From positions 14,427,987 to 14,491,986 of the forward strand of contig CM036622.1 in assembly GCA_020746105.1 (NCBI GenBank): a DNA stretch of 64,000 bases. Direction: 5' to 3'. Of the stretch, positions 34,501 to 46,000 are shown in pieces. A program made the translations under genes and the position numbers. The notes beneath the pieces are model-generated. The model saw only the letters and a list, made by a program, of their open reading frames with translations. It ran no database searches and was not told where the DNA came from. The DNA is from Trogon surrucura (taxonomy: Eukaryota; Chordata; Aves; Trogoniformes; Trogonidae). The first letter of the stretch is position 1; the number at the start of each line of letters is the position of its first letter.

Positions 34501-35689
34501 CTGTTAGCGTGCAGCGGCTATCTGTTATTTTAAAACGTGTTTCAGACCCTTAGGGAAAAAAAAACAAAACAACCAACCAAACAAAACGATTCTCAAATTT
34601 AACACATAATGGATTTTTTTTAAAATGTATTTTTTCTCCCCTTTTAATTTTCTGCGAAGCCTGAGGGCAGCGTTTCCTCCGCCTTAACAGTCGGTCTTAA
34701 AGCACCGGGGATGGCAGCAGCCATCTTACTGGTCGCTGTCACAGCTGCTGGGGAAAAAAAAATAAATTAAAAAAAGCTCAAAACGACCCCGCGGTGGGGG
34801 GCCGGGGGTGCAGGTCCTGACCTCTCTTCGTCAATTTTAAAACCTCAGCTCAGAAAAAAACCAACAAAAAACCCCAAACAAAACACCAACCAAGAACACA
34901 AAGCCAGCAAAGCCAGACCCCTTTATTCATGGAAATACTAGAGCGTTTCATCCCGTGCCCCCCCCCCATCATTTAATGGATGCGCCAACCTTATGCGTGA
35001 AAGTATCCCCGGGACCTGAGAAGGGGGACCACAGGGAAAGTGTTCTTACACACCCACATCCCCCCCTTCCCAAATTCTGCTCCAAACTCTACAGAAGTCC
35101 GGAGGCACCTTTTGCTCGCCCCGTGCAAATTAACGAGGCCCAGCATATTCCAGAGCTCTTTATTCTCCGGGATTCCCTTCCAGCCTAACGCTGCTGCTTC
35201 AGTTTGACACATCAAAGAGCCGAGGATCTCACGCAGACACCCGGGCTCAATCCCAACCTTTTAAACCGCGGGGCCGCGCTATAGAATTGCCATTTGCGGT
35301 TTCTCACAGCCCAACCGCGGTTTTACATACGTGCGGCGGAGCGGAACCGCCTGGAACCCGAAGCACTCGCTGCGTAGAGCGCAGCTTCTGGGGAGGGATC
35401 ATTTGCTTAATTTTAGAATTAAAAGGTAATCCCTTTAAGACATAAATTGACCCGCTGTTAACACTTGTCCCTGGACAAAAACCAAACAAACAAACCCTTA
35501 AACAAAAGCCCCCAAACTATGATTCCAGGACTGAACACAGAGTTTTGGAATATTCCTGTATTTAAAACTGACTGGCATTTATATATTGGATTAGGAAACA
35601 GTCAAGATACAATGTTGAGGGCGGATGAATCCTTTAAAAGCGTCTGCAAAGTTGGTTAACGCAAAGGTCAAGTCAAAGTGCTGCTGCTG
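31583..35689. other. Intergenic region, right part, up to the KAT2B island
   Basis: AT-rich until about 34600, with the C27 run at 34240-34266. It becomes GC-richer from about 34660 and runs into the KAT2B CpG island. A YY1-like CCATCTT core occurs near 34720. No gene is recognised. Confidence 0.65.
34240..34266. repeat. Uninterrupted run of 27 C
   Basis: C27 follows ACCACA and is preceded by A-rich tracts. The length may be inexact in an assembly. Four or more G-runs on the minus strand could form a quadruplex. Confidence 0.9.
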
Positions 35690-37080
35690 CGAGGGGGAAC
35701 GGAGGCTGCGGCGGCACCCCGGGCTGACCGCGGGGGAGCCAGGGCTACGGCCGCTCCGCGCTGCCACCGCCGAGCTCGGCGGGGGGCCCGCAGCCGGCGA
35801 CACCACCTCTTCCTAAGGCAACTTTCCCCGCAGCCTCCCGGAGGGGCCGGGTTGGCTCCGTAGCGGCTCCCGCAGGCAGCGGCTGCTGCTGCCGCCACCC
35901 CCCTTTCCCGCGGGGGCGGACGCCTCCGCCCCCCCAGCCCCTGCGCAGGGGCGCGGGCGAGCTCCCGGCGGTGCGCAGCGGCGGGAGGCGGGTACCGGCC
36001 CCCCCCTCTCCCGCCCGCCCGGCGGGGCAGGAGCTGCCCGCGGAGCGGCGGGTCCCTCCTCCCGCCCCCCCTCCCCCGGGGAGCAGCCGGCGGCGAAGGG
36101 GAGGGTCTAGGGCCGGGCGCACCGCGCCGGGCGGCCGGACGGGCGGCTGCCGCCGCGCCGCGGGCATGGCGGAGCCTGGCGGCGGGGCCGGGGTGACGGG
36201 AGGCGGCGGGCCGCAGCAGGGCTCCCCGGCCGCCGGGGGGGTGGCTGCCGGGGGCCCGGCCCGCAGCGCCGCCGAGAGCCCCGGGGGGGCCCGGCTCGGC
36301 GCGCACGGCGGGGAAGAAGGCGCAGCTGCGCGCCGCGCCGCGGGCCAAGAAGCTGGAGAAGCTGGGCGTCTACTCCGCTTGCAAGGTACCCGGCCGCGGG
36401 CGCCCACCCGCCCACGGAGGGTGGGGATTGACGGGAGGGAGGGGGGCGGTGGGGAAGGGCCGTGGCGGGCGGAGGAGGCGGCCCGGCTGCCGCCCGGCGC
36501 TCTCCGCGGAAGTGGCGGCTCTGGCGGTGCCGGTGGATCCCGCTCCCCCCCCGCAGCTTTCCGGCCACCGGTGGCAAAAATAAATCCTAAACGCGCCGAA
36601 GAGGGGACGGCGGCGGCAGCGCCGCCTTTCTCCCGCCCGAGCCGGCCGGCAGCGGAGGTGCCTGTCCCTGGCGTCCGTCTGTCCGTCCGTCCTTCCGCGG
36701 GAGGCGGCGGTGGCGGGCGGGGCGGCTCCTGGTGCCGGCGTTGAGCGCCGGGTTAACAGCGCTGCTGCATCTGCCCGCGGGGACAGCCGCCTGCCCGGGG
36801 GGGCTGGGGGCGAGGGGAGCGGCCCTCCCCAGTCCCGGTCCCGGCCCGGGGGAGCGCGTCCCCGGCCCCGGGCGGGAGCTGCCTGGCGGCAGCGGCCTCT
36901 CAGCGCGGAGATGTTGACATCGCGAAAGCCGCTTGCCTGCGCCAGCACCGTCGCCGGCCGCTTCTGATCAGAAGCGAAGGGGCGCGGCCTCCCGGTTTGG
37001 GAAAGTAGTGTCCCTGCCGGTCATGTAGAACCGTCCCGGTGTCCGGTCGCCCGGGCCGGCAGCGGTCACCGACGTCCACC
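35690..37080 (+). promoter_or_regulatory. KAT2B: KAT2B CpG-island promoter
   Basis: This very GC- and CpG-dense stretch spans KAT2B exon 1 and the start of intron 1. It has many G-runs and CCGCCC/GGGCGG Sp1-type boxes and no clear TATA box. The start site is not fixed and probably lies between about 35800 and 36120. The frame of the ATG stays open upstream to a GTG at 35971, so a non-ATG extension is possible but unsupported. Confidence 0.7.
36166..36385 (+). CDS. KAT2B: KAT2B exon 1, Ala/Gly/Pro-rich N-terminus with an apparent frame break
   Basis: The ATG at 36166 has G at -3 and +4, and its frame starts [14 protein letters not shown]. The end of the exon encodes [20 protein letters not shown] and SACK before the donor AAG|GTACCC (GT at 36386), but in the next frame. 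The ATG frame resembles the PCAF N-terminus as far as about SAAESPGG. The +1 frame resembles it from about GSARTAGKK. The break therefore probably lies in or near the seven-G run at 36283-36289 or the eight-G run at 36234-36241. One extra base, or two missing bases, would explain it. Assembly error is the simplest reading. Confidence 0.8.
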
Positions 37081-40000
37081 TGCACCCTGCCCCGGCGGGC
37101 AGCTCTTGCCTTTCCCGGCTCTTGCCTCTCCTGTTCAGGAGAGCTGCCCCGAGTTTCCCTCCACAAGCACTTTCCCACCACCTGCATTTTATTTTGCAGT
37201 GGGAGAAGCAGTACTTGCCTAGTGGAAGATTGGGCTGAGCTTTTGCTCCCGCCGTTGGAATTTGGTGACAAGTGGCCTTGTCATGCGTGCGTGTGCTCAC
37301 ATGAGGGGTACGAAGGGGGACCAGAGGAGCTGGGGCCCTGGGCTGCGCTGCTGCTGCTGTCAGGGCGATTCCTGGATGCACAGCAGGTCTGACATGTACA
37401 TAGACTCATAGAATGTCAGGGGTTGCAACGGACCTCTAAAGATTATCCAGTACAGCCCTCCTGCCAGAGCAGGTCACACAGGAACGTGTCCAGGCAGGGT
37501 TTGAAAGTCTCCAGAGAAGGAGACTCCACAACCTCTCTGGGCAGCCTGGGCCAGGGCTCTGTCACCTTCACAGTAAAGAAGCTTCTCCTCATGTTGAGGT
37601 GGAACTTCCTATGTTCTAACTTAAACCCGTTATTTCTTGTTCTGTTACTGGGCACCACTGAGAAAAGATTGTCTCCTTCCCCTTGACACCCACCCCTCAG
37701 ATATTTGTATGTTAATAAGATCCCTTCTCAACTGTCTTCTTTCAAGGCTAGACAGCCCCCGTTCTCTCAATCTGTCTTCGTAGGAGAGATGTTCAAGTCC
37801 CTTTATCATCCTTGTAGCTCTAAGAGAGTAACTGTGCTCTTGTCAAGTCCCCTGATAACGCTTTCAGTGTTGTTTGTGAGAAATGTGCATCTTATTTTCT
37901 CTGTAGCCTCACTTCGGAGCCTGGAAAGGGCAGGTGTTAAGCGAAAGACCAAACTAAATGCTAACTTACACAAGGAAGCATCATAGCATAGCTCCATCCT
38001 GTCTGGTGGTGTGAAGAGCTCAACTGGGTGCTGAAGGCATGAAGCAGTGCTGTCATGTAAGGGCAAATTAAGGAAGCCACACATGTTTCAGTTTCTTAGT
38101 TGTTTCCAAATGTGCAGGCACCTCCACTTCATCCTTGGTGCATACGTGGGATGTTGAAAGATTACACCAGTGCCAGTAAGTTAGAAGGGCAGCTGGTGTA
38201 CTTGAAATTTGGGGCCTTCAATCCAGGCTGTGGGCATGGTTTGAAGCTCTCACAGTGCTGAAGCCGCTTTGCATGCCCATATTTTAATGTTACCAAGACT
38301 TGCTGTAAAATGAATGTGGCTGTGGGGTGGGCGAGGTGTTCAGGGGCTGTTAGGAGTGTGTGTGTGAATTGCTTTTGTCTTCCGCAGTCAGTTCTTTTTT
38401 CTTCCCCTGGTGTACTTCCAGATGGTCTTTGCAAGGACAAAAGCTTTCTCCTGAGGTGCTTTGCCTCGCAGAGGCAGCTCTGCTGTGAGGAAGCGCAGGC
38501 AGCCTTGTCTTCTCCCAACCCCTTTGCTTTCTTGGGGCCTCTCCAGCCCCACACGTGCGCTGCCACAGGTGCCTCATTATAAGGGAGACGAGCGCCATTT
38601 GGGAGGAGTGTGGGGCACACTGCGGCCTGCTGCCAGCACTTCTTTCCCTCTCACAGGGCTCTCTTGGTGGGGCACAGTGTGGTGACAGCCCATGCTGCTG
38701 GTACTCTGCTGTGGGGTGTCCGTGCTGGCCCTCTTCTGTGAGAAGTCCTGGGTGTGTGCCTCAGCGTGGCGTGGACCTGTGGCTGGGGGAACCCCAGGAC
38801 CTCTTTCTCCCTCCAGGATCTAGGCAGAACCACAGCACTGAACACTGCTCTGTGTTTGGATTAAAATGCAAAACCTACTTTTGCTGCTTTACTTCTCTTC
38901 AGGAGTTCAGTGGCAGGCAGCTTGCTTTGAGGTCTCAAAACAGCAGCAAGTGGACAGACGGGAAACTCCTTGTAAACTAATCAAGTGGCTTCTCCCATGG
39001 GAAAGAGGGGGAAGGATGGCGGAGGGTGGCAGAATGTGCTCTTTTTCTCCCAAAGCACCTGGCAGGAGTTCCGAAAGGATACTGCTTGCTTTTTAAGTGG
39101 TTTGCAAGAAACTGTAGCAGAACAGAGTATAACTTTGAACTTTTTCTTTCTTTGGGTTGCAACTTCTCTTCCCCTTGAAATAAGAGGAAGAGAAGTTGCA
39201 ACACATTTCTGTGTGCGAGTGTGAAAGGGTGAGAGAAGGTGAATACTCCCACCATCTCTGAAGGGGACATTTGTGCTTGAGTAGTTGCAATGTATGAGTC
39301 TTGTGTAAATCTACTTAAAGCTGTAGAAGTTGGAGTGCAGAAAATATACAATGGCATCCTTAGCGTTGATCACTTTCTCCCACGTAAAATTCATTGCAAA
39401 ATTCGGCACACAGAATTTATTAGGAACTTAACCTCAGAGATGCTGGCAGGGAATGTGTGTTCGCTAGGGATGAGGAGGAGCAACACAAGAAGGTGGAGAG
39501 GTTGGTGGCCCTGTGGAGGGTGAGTCTCGCTGCTGACAGCAGCAGTGCTGAGCAGAAAAGGGTAGAAGGTGCTGCTCTGAGGTAGGGTGCTCAGTCCCCA
39601 AGACAGACCTTCTGATCCTCCTTCAACAATCCCCTCATGGGAAACATGGACAAGGACTGCTGCCAAAGGCATCTTCAGTGTGCGTATATTCCGAGCACAA
39701 CGAGAGGGAAGTTTAGGGAGCTGCTGCCCAGGCTAGAGAAATGTGGGGTTTGTTTCTTTTTGCTGATAAAGAGTTGGGACAGGAGAGTTGTAGCTGTTGA
39801 GCTGCTCTGCTTGACTTTTTGCCCTGTGAGAAAAGGTTTGGGTGGGAGGGAGAGAACAGGCTCTTTTGTGTAAAAATTCTTCTCAAGTGCTCAAGCCTGG
39901 AGATGGGAAAGCGCATTCTGAACAGTAAGATATATGTTAGGAGTTGACGGAGTTTTCATGACTTTTGGAAGTGCACAGTACTGCTGCAAGCTGTGCAGGA

Positions 40001-43000
40001 TTTTGTATTTGGCACAGCACTATATCTGTGCGCGTATGAATGGCTGCATACATCGTTTTGGTTTTGTCCAGTGTGTAACTGAGCATTAGACATGCAGCCT
40101 TGCAGCATTTTTATATAAAAGCAACACTGTGCAACTTACACACATAAATGTATTTAATAAAGATATAGGATGAAGTCTCCTCATTTATTTTTTTCCCCCC
40201 TCTATCAGTTTACAGTATGTGAAAATACAACTCCCTCTCTCCAGTCCCACTGGGAATTTTTCTTATAAACAAGTTGAAATATGTACTATTTTAGTACAGT
40301 AAATTTTCTGTAAAATTGTTTATTTCTCATATATATATATATGTACCTTATAGTAGTGCCTGAATGCTTATAAACACAGTAAGAGCCTAGTAGCCTAAAG
40401 CATTTGCACAAGTAGCAGGGAGTAATATCTCCTTGAAGAAAGACTTTGTTCTTTAGATTAACAAAACAGACGAAGGGTGAGAAGGGTGATGATGAGATGA
40501 TGGAGCCAAGGGCCTGTGGCAGGTGAGTGAGTGGCAGAGGTTCAAGTGAAATCTGGGTTGCCAGCCCCAGACCCACTACTGACCCTTGGCAGAGGCACTT
40601 CTTCCTGCTTCTCGTCCTAGAATGACCTCTGTGGAGTTTTTTTGGCTCCTACACATAAACAAGACTTGTTAGGGTAAATATGTGCCACTGTTTCTGCAAT
40701 GAAATATTTTTTTTCTTGACTTTTCTAAGGCAGATTAAGACTTGGCCATGTTCCTGCTGGGCTCTGTATAGCTCCTTAAAGCTCAATTGGAAATATACTA
40801 AAGTTGTTTTCTGCAGAAGGGTGTAGGAGAGATACAGGACAATTATGCTCATTTTCATGGTGGGGTTAATCTGTTTTACAATGTCTTACAGGCCCAATTA
40901 AATTATCTTTAAGTAGGAAATCTACCATTACCTTTACAAAGTGAGAATTGGTCCCCTATGATTAGTAAAAGCTTTATGTGCTAGTCTGCATGTATTCTGT
41001 AAGTGTAGATGGAAAATAGAGGGAATAGAAAACTTGGATTGATCAAAAAATGAAGAACGTGCACTTAGAGCTGAACATTGAACTGATTATTCTGTATTGT
41101 TAAAGACAAATGGGTCAGCTCATTTCCAGATATATATGCGTGGCTCTCCCAGCAGTGTCTAACTGTCTGGTTGCTAGGTACTGGACAATTGAGTAGCAAA
41201 AACATGTATTTTAAATTCATCAATGTATTTGTTATGTTTTGTGTGATGTTCTTTGTTAAAAACATCAATATGAGGTTATTGCTTACAGGAAAAAAATTAC
41301 AGGGTATTTTATGTGGTTTTTGTGTTGGGAGGAAAGATATTTTTTCTAGGGTAATTATTATACTTGATGGAAATAGAAATATCTGTAGTGTTGTGTATAT
41401 ATAATCTGTGGAGTCTGCTTTGCATCTCAGTTACCAAGCAGGGCAACCTATATGATTTCTTGAGTTGGAAAGAGCACACAACAAAACAGCTGTTTTCAAA
41501 CTCAGTTTTAAAATTGTTGGGATCTTTTACTTTGCAGTTAGTGAATTAAGTTAGCTTGAAGTCTGCACATTCCTCTGCTCATTTCACTATCCAGAAAGTG
41601 GAGAAAGAGTTTAGTCCGTAAGTTTCTGTAACATTCTTCATTTATTCATTATTATTTAGATACCTGAAACCCACTTAAAAGTGCCTGAGATGTGCAATGT
41701 TGTAGCTTTCAGGTGCTACCTTTTTAAATAAAAATACTAACAGTGTGTGTTAAAATGTGATGTATTTTTTCACTGTCCATTTTTGACCCGCTACCCATTT
41801 ATTCAGTGTTTTAAAGGTAAGAGTAACTTTGGTTTATCCACAGTTGCAGTTTTAACTGCCCAGAGATGTGGACAGTTTGATTTTCCACGTTGTAATGCTT
41901 CCACCTAACATGGAAGGCGCAAAAAAGTGATTGAAATTATGTACATTTTACATTGTACAATATAATTTCAGTCACTTTTTTTTTTTTTGGAGGGAGGAGA
42001 GGTGTACAGGACACAGTGTGTAATTATGTCTTTTTATTATATTGCACTCATCCAGTTTTATTATAAAGTGCCAGTGAAGGTGCAGTTTTTGTGATCCCCA
42101 GCACGCAAAGATGTCAGTTGTTACTTTCCAGGCTTCAGTAAGGCAGAAGTCACCAACTTTCTTCAGTGGCTTTATCACAGCTCTGCAGATGTCCCAGAAA
42201 ACAAGGCTCCAAGGACTGGATGTACTAGTTCAAATGCTTCTTTTCCTTCCTCCCTTCAAATCTGTTTTCATCTTAAATTAAGTTTTTGCGGAGGTGAAGT
42301 CATACTTTATTTTCTAATGAAAAGCAGATGAGTGACATTACAGAAAAAAAAAAAAGGGAAAAAAGGAAAAAGCTGAAGATAGTCAAAGAAAGGATTCAAC
42401 GAACAAAATGCTGTGGAAGACTTAAAACAACTCAGCTTTTTAAGCCACTGAGGAATGCGCGTTGCGTATTCACTGCGAAATAGTTGCACTGTCAACATCT
42501 ACAGTGAAAGCTTCGTTTTAAAGAGGGCCTTTTTTGGGTTATGTTTCCCCTTGGCTAACAGAACATTTATGCTGATCCTGGTGTTTTATAGAGAGATTAA
42601 GGAAAACCCACCCTTGTAGTTGTTTGAGAAAGGTCTCTGGAATAATTTGAACAATACAAATTAACAGCTGCTTCAAAAAGATCTGGCAAGGAAATACTAC
42701 TGAGGGCAGAAAAAATCTGCTGTTGAACATGCTCTTTTTAGTCTTCTGTGGGTGGGTTGATATTTATTTCTGGCAGTTTAACTGAGCTGTTATCACGATT
42801 CGTGCATCTGTTTGTTTGCATCTTTGCTGTTAATTATCGTGTGACACTAAAGTTGGTGTAGTTACTCACTGTTTATAGTTCTTAGGCTTGATAGTAAACA
42901 TTGTGTGGTGAGCTTCTGTGAAATAGTGCTTCAGCTTGGGGAAAAATTCTCAGAAAGCTTGTGCCTAATTTGAGGTTTTTTTTCTGGACATGTTCCATTG

Positions 43001-46000
43001 TGGCATGTTTTAAGGCAATTAATGATAAGCATGTTACCATGTCAGTAATTTACAGCGTTGAACACTTGTCTGGACAGATGCATGGGAATGATAAGATCTT
43101 ACTTCCCTAAAATAGTATTTGATCAATTTTTGTTTGAGATTACTTTATGGTCATCTCTTGATTTTTCTTCAGCAATAACCTCGTCTTCTAACAGTTTTTT
43201 CTGTGACAGTTTCTCTGTCCTTAATTGCAAAAACTTCCATGGCGATGTTGTCTCTCCCACGAAGCAAATGGGGATGGCTTATTTGGCACCGGTTTTGTCT
43301 GGCTCGAGATACCAACTGGAAGTGGGGTTTCATATAATCTCACAGATGTCCAAAGTCCCCTCACCAGCGCAATCCTTCGTTTGCAGGTGTCACTCAAACA
43401 CTGATCTTTTTTTGTAGTCATTAAATTTTAAGAGGCCCTGTAGGTCTGTCTAATAAACAAAATTAGAACTGGCTCAGTGCATGTGAAACTATAAGAGACA
43501 GTTTCTGCTGTAAAATCAAATCGGGCCCTCTTCACTTCTCTGCCAATCACATTACTCATAGAAAACGTGCTACAAAAATAACGTAAAATTCACCATAAAT
43601 CCACCCAGACTGCGTTTTATGAGACCTTAAAAAAGAAATTGTTTTAATCTTTTCCTCATTTCATACTGAAATCTCCCTGGTGCCACATTATAAAGACGCG
43701 GGGTGGCGGGCAGTCTGCACCCACGCAGCGAGTTTAGAGAGCCAAGGGGTTCAGATTGTCCCTTTTCCACGGGAAGTACGTGAAAGTGGTTTTGCTGGGC
43801 ACTTGCAGGTGGATTTTTGAGTCATGCTGGTGGCTCCAGCTGCTGAAAAAGCTGTCCACACCCCATCGTACCTGCCAGATTGCCCCTGGTGCAGACAGTG
43901 GCCGTGGCACCCAGGGCCAGGAGCCCAGCCGGATAAATGCTTAAGCTTTAGAGATGGTAAAAACATCATGTGGTGCTCAGCAGACTGCAGGCAGCAGTTT
44001 TCTTGGTGCTTGGGTTGCTGAACATTGAAACTAGTTGGAAGAACAATTTGCCATCGATATGCAAAGCTGTCAGTCTTAGGAGCTGGAAGGCTGTGATCCT
44101 GTCTGCTTTTCCTGCGTGCTTCTTCCTTAGTTAAGATGGGACTTGAAAACATAAAAGGAAAATAAAACAGATTCCTGAAATATGTTGCATTAAATACATT
44201 CAGAATTGGTTTTGAAAAATGACACATTAGCCCTGGATATATTATCATCGTGATTTTTCCCACTAAGGTGGTTTCAGTCATAAATATTACGCAGCAGTTG
44301 GCATACTTTCCTCACTGAGGTCTTGGCAGTGCAAATTCATGAGTTTCTTGTTACAGCCCAGTGCACAGATAGCTCTGAAGAGTTGAAAAGCAGGCCTACC
44401 TTCCAATTAGATCTTCGGATAAGGGTATGAATGATGTTAGAAGTACTTTACCATCAAAATAATGAAGATGTAAGAGATATTTGGATATGCAGAAGAAAAT
44501 CCCCTCCTTTAAAGCTGCTGTTTGGATAACGAGACTAGGTACTCAAATGGAATGATTGAAAACATGACTGCCAGAGTCACAACTGCTCCCTACGTGGTCA
44601 CCCCTTTCAGCTGCAGTCTGCCGGTGCTGTTTCACACCCGGTGAACATAAATAGACTTTACAGAGTAAGCAGCAGGTGCCATTGGTAAACTCGCAGTCTT
44701 TGACATTTGTTACTTTTGCAGCCAAACCTTGCCTTGGACAGCATTCTCCAGTAGTCCAGTGTTAGCTTATTTCAGTATTTTGTGAACCCTGCTTAGGTTG
44801 CCACGGGCTTGGTTTTAGTTGCATGATTCCTTGGTGCTGGTACAGCTGATAAGGCAGTGATAAATGTGTTCCATGTTAGATAACCTGTTTCTATTTAAAT
44901 CATTGAAACTATCTTGATGGAAGGATCTGTACGTGTTGATATACCAATAGATGTTTTGGTACTTCTTTCACTAGAGTGAGGGCTTTCTGTAAAGGAATTG
45001 CCTTTTTCTGAGCACAGTTTGCTTACCAGAACTGTGTTTATCTCTCTGTTTGGGACACTATTCCATTTCTGTTTATTTCTAGAAAATAGAAGTCTAGCTG
45101 TGTCACATAAAAAAGCAAAGACAAACAAGGCAACAACAACAAGAAAAAAGAACGACCTGAAATGCCCCCTGAAACATCAAAACAGCTTGTGATTAATAAC
45201 GTTCCTTTTCATTGCTTTAGAAATAGCCGTTTCAGCAAGCTCCTACACTTGACGATGTTGATCGATATCCCCTTTTGCTTTGATTTCAGGCTGAGGAATC
45301 CTGTAAATGCAACGGCTGGAAGAACCCCAACCCGCCTCCCACGCCGCCCCGGGCAGAGCTGCAGCAGGCGGGGGTCAGCCTGGCCGAGCCCTGCCGCAGC
45401 TGCAGCCACGCGCTGGGTAAGCTTCGCCTTTCCCCCGCCTGCGAGCTCTGCTCTTTTGAGGCCAAAACCAAGACGCCACCAAGACCGAGACCACAGCTCA
45501 TGGGCTTGCAGGAGAGGTTGGACCCCATGACCTTTAAAGGTCCCTTCCATCCCAAAACGTTCTGTGGTTCTGTGAAATGGGGGGTTACGACTGGACGTAA
45601 ATGTTGATAACTTATATTGAAACAGATCAGAAATGTCCTGAAATGAGTCTTGAAGAAATTGACCTAAGGTACAACTTCTAACAGCCCAGACATTCTAAGT
45701 TAAAATGCAAAAGTGCTGTTAAGCTACCCGTAATAATTTTAATACTTTGTGTAACATAGGCATTAACTTCACGTTGTTTTATCTGTCAGCTACAATGCGT
45801 ATGACTCTCCCCTATAGGCTGTATTATGTTTTCTTACTATAAACTATATGTAAGATATTCTTGAACATTGCTAAAGCAGGTAGTCTTACCTGCAAAAAGA
45901 ACTGTGCCTTTTCTGTGTTACAGACAATAACACTGGGGTTGTACATCTTGGCATTGTCTTAATTTGTTGTGCAGACTGCTTCTGTATCTTGGAAGCAACT

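Larger units (their letters stand above)
36386..45289 (+). other. KAT2B: KAT2B intron 1
   Basis: About 8.9 kb. The CpG island tail runs to about 37080. Then come a CR1 fragment (37403-37835), the perfect 17-bp hairpin at 39156, an AT microsatellite and the imperfect hairpin at 41921. No coding exon is recognised. Confidence 0.8.

Noticed and set aside
35971-36165. N-terminal extension of KAT2B from an upstream GTG
   Set aside because: The frame is open, but there is no ATG, the sequence is low-complexity, and the PCAF N-terminus fits the ATG at 36166.
35668-36407. Long minus-strand open frames opposite KAT2B exon 1
   Set aside because: They are shadow frames of a CpG island with no domain or splice support.
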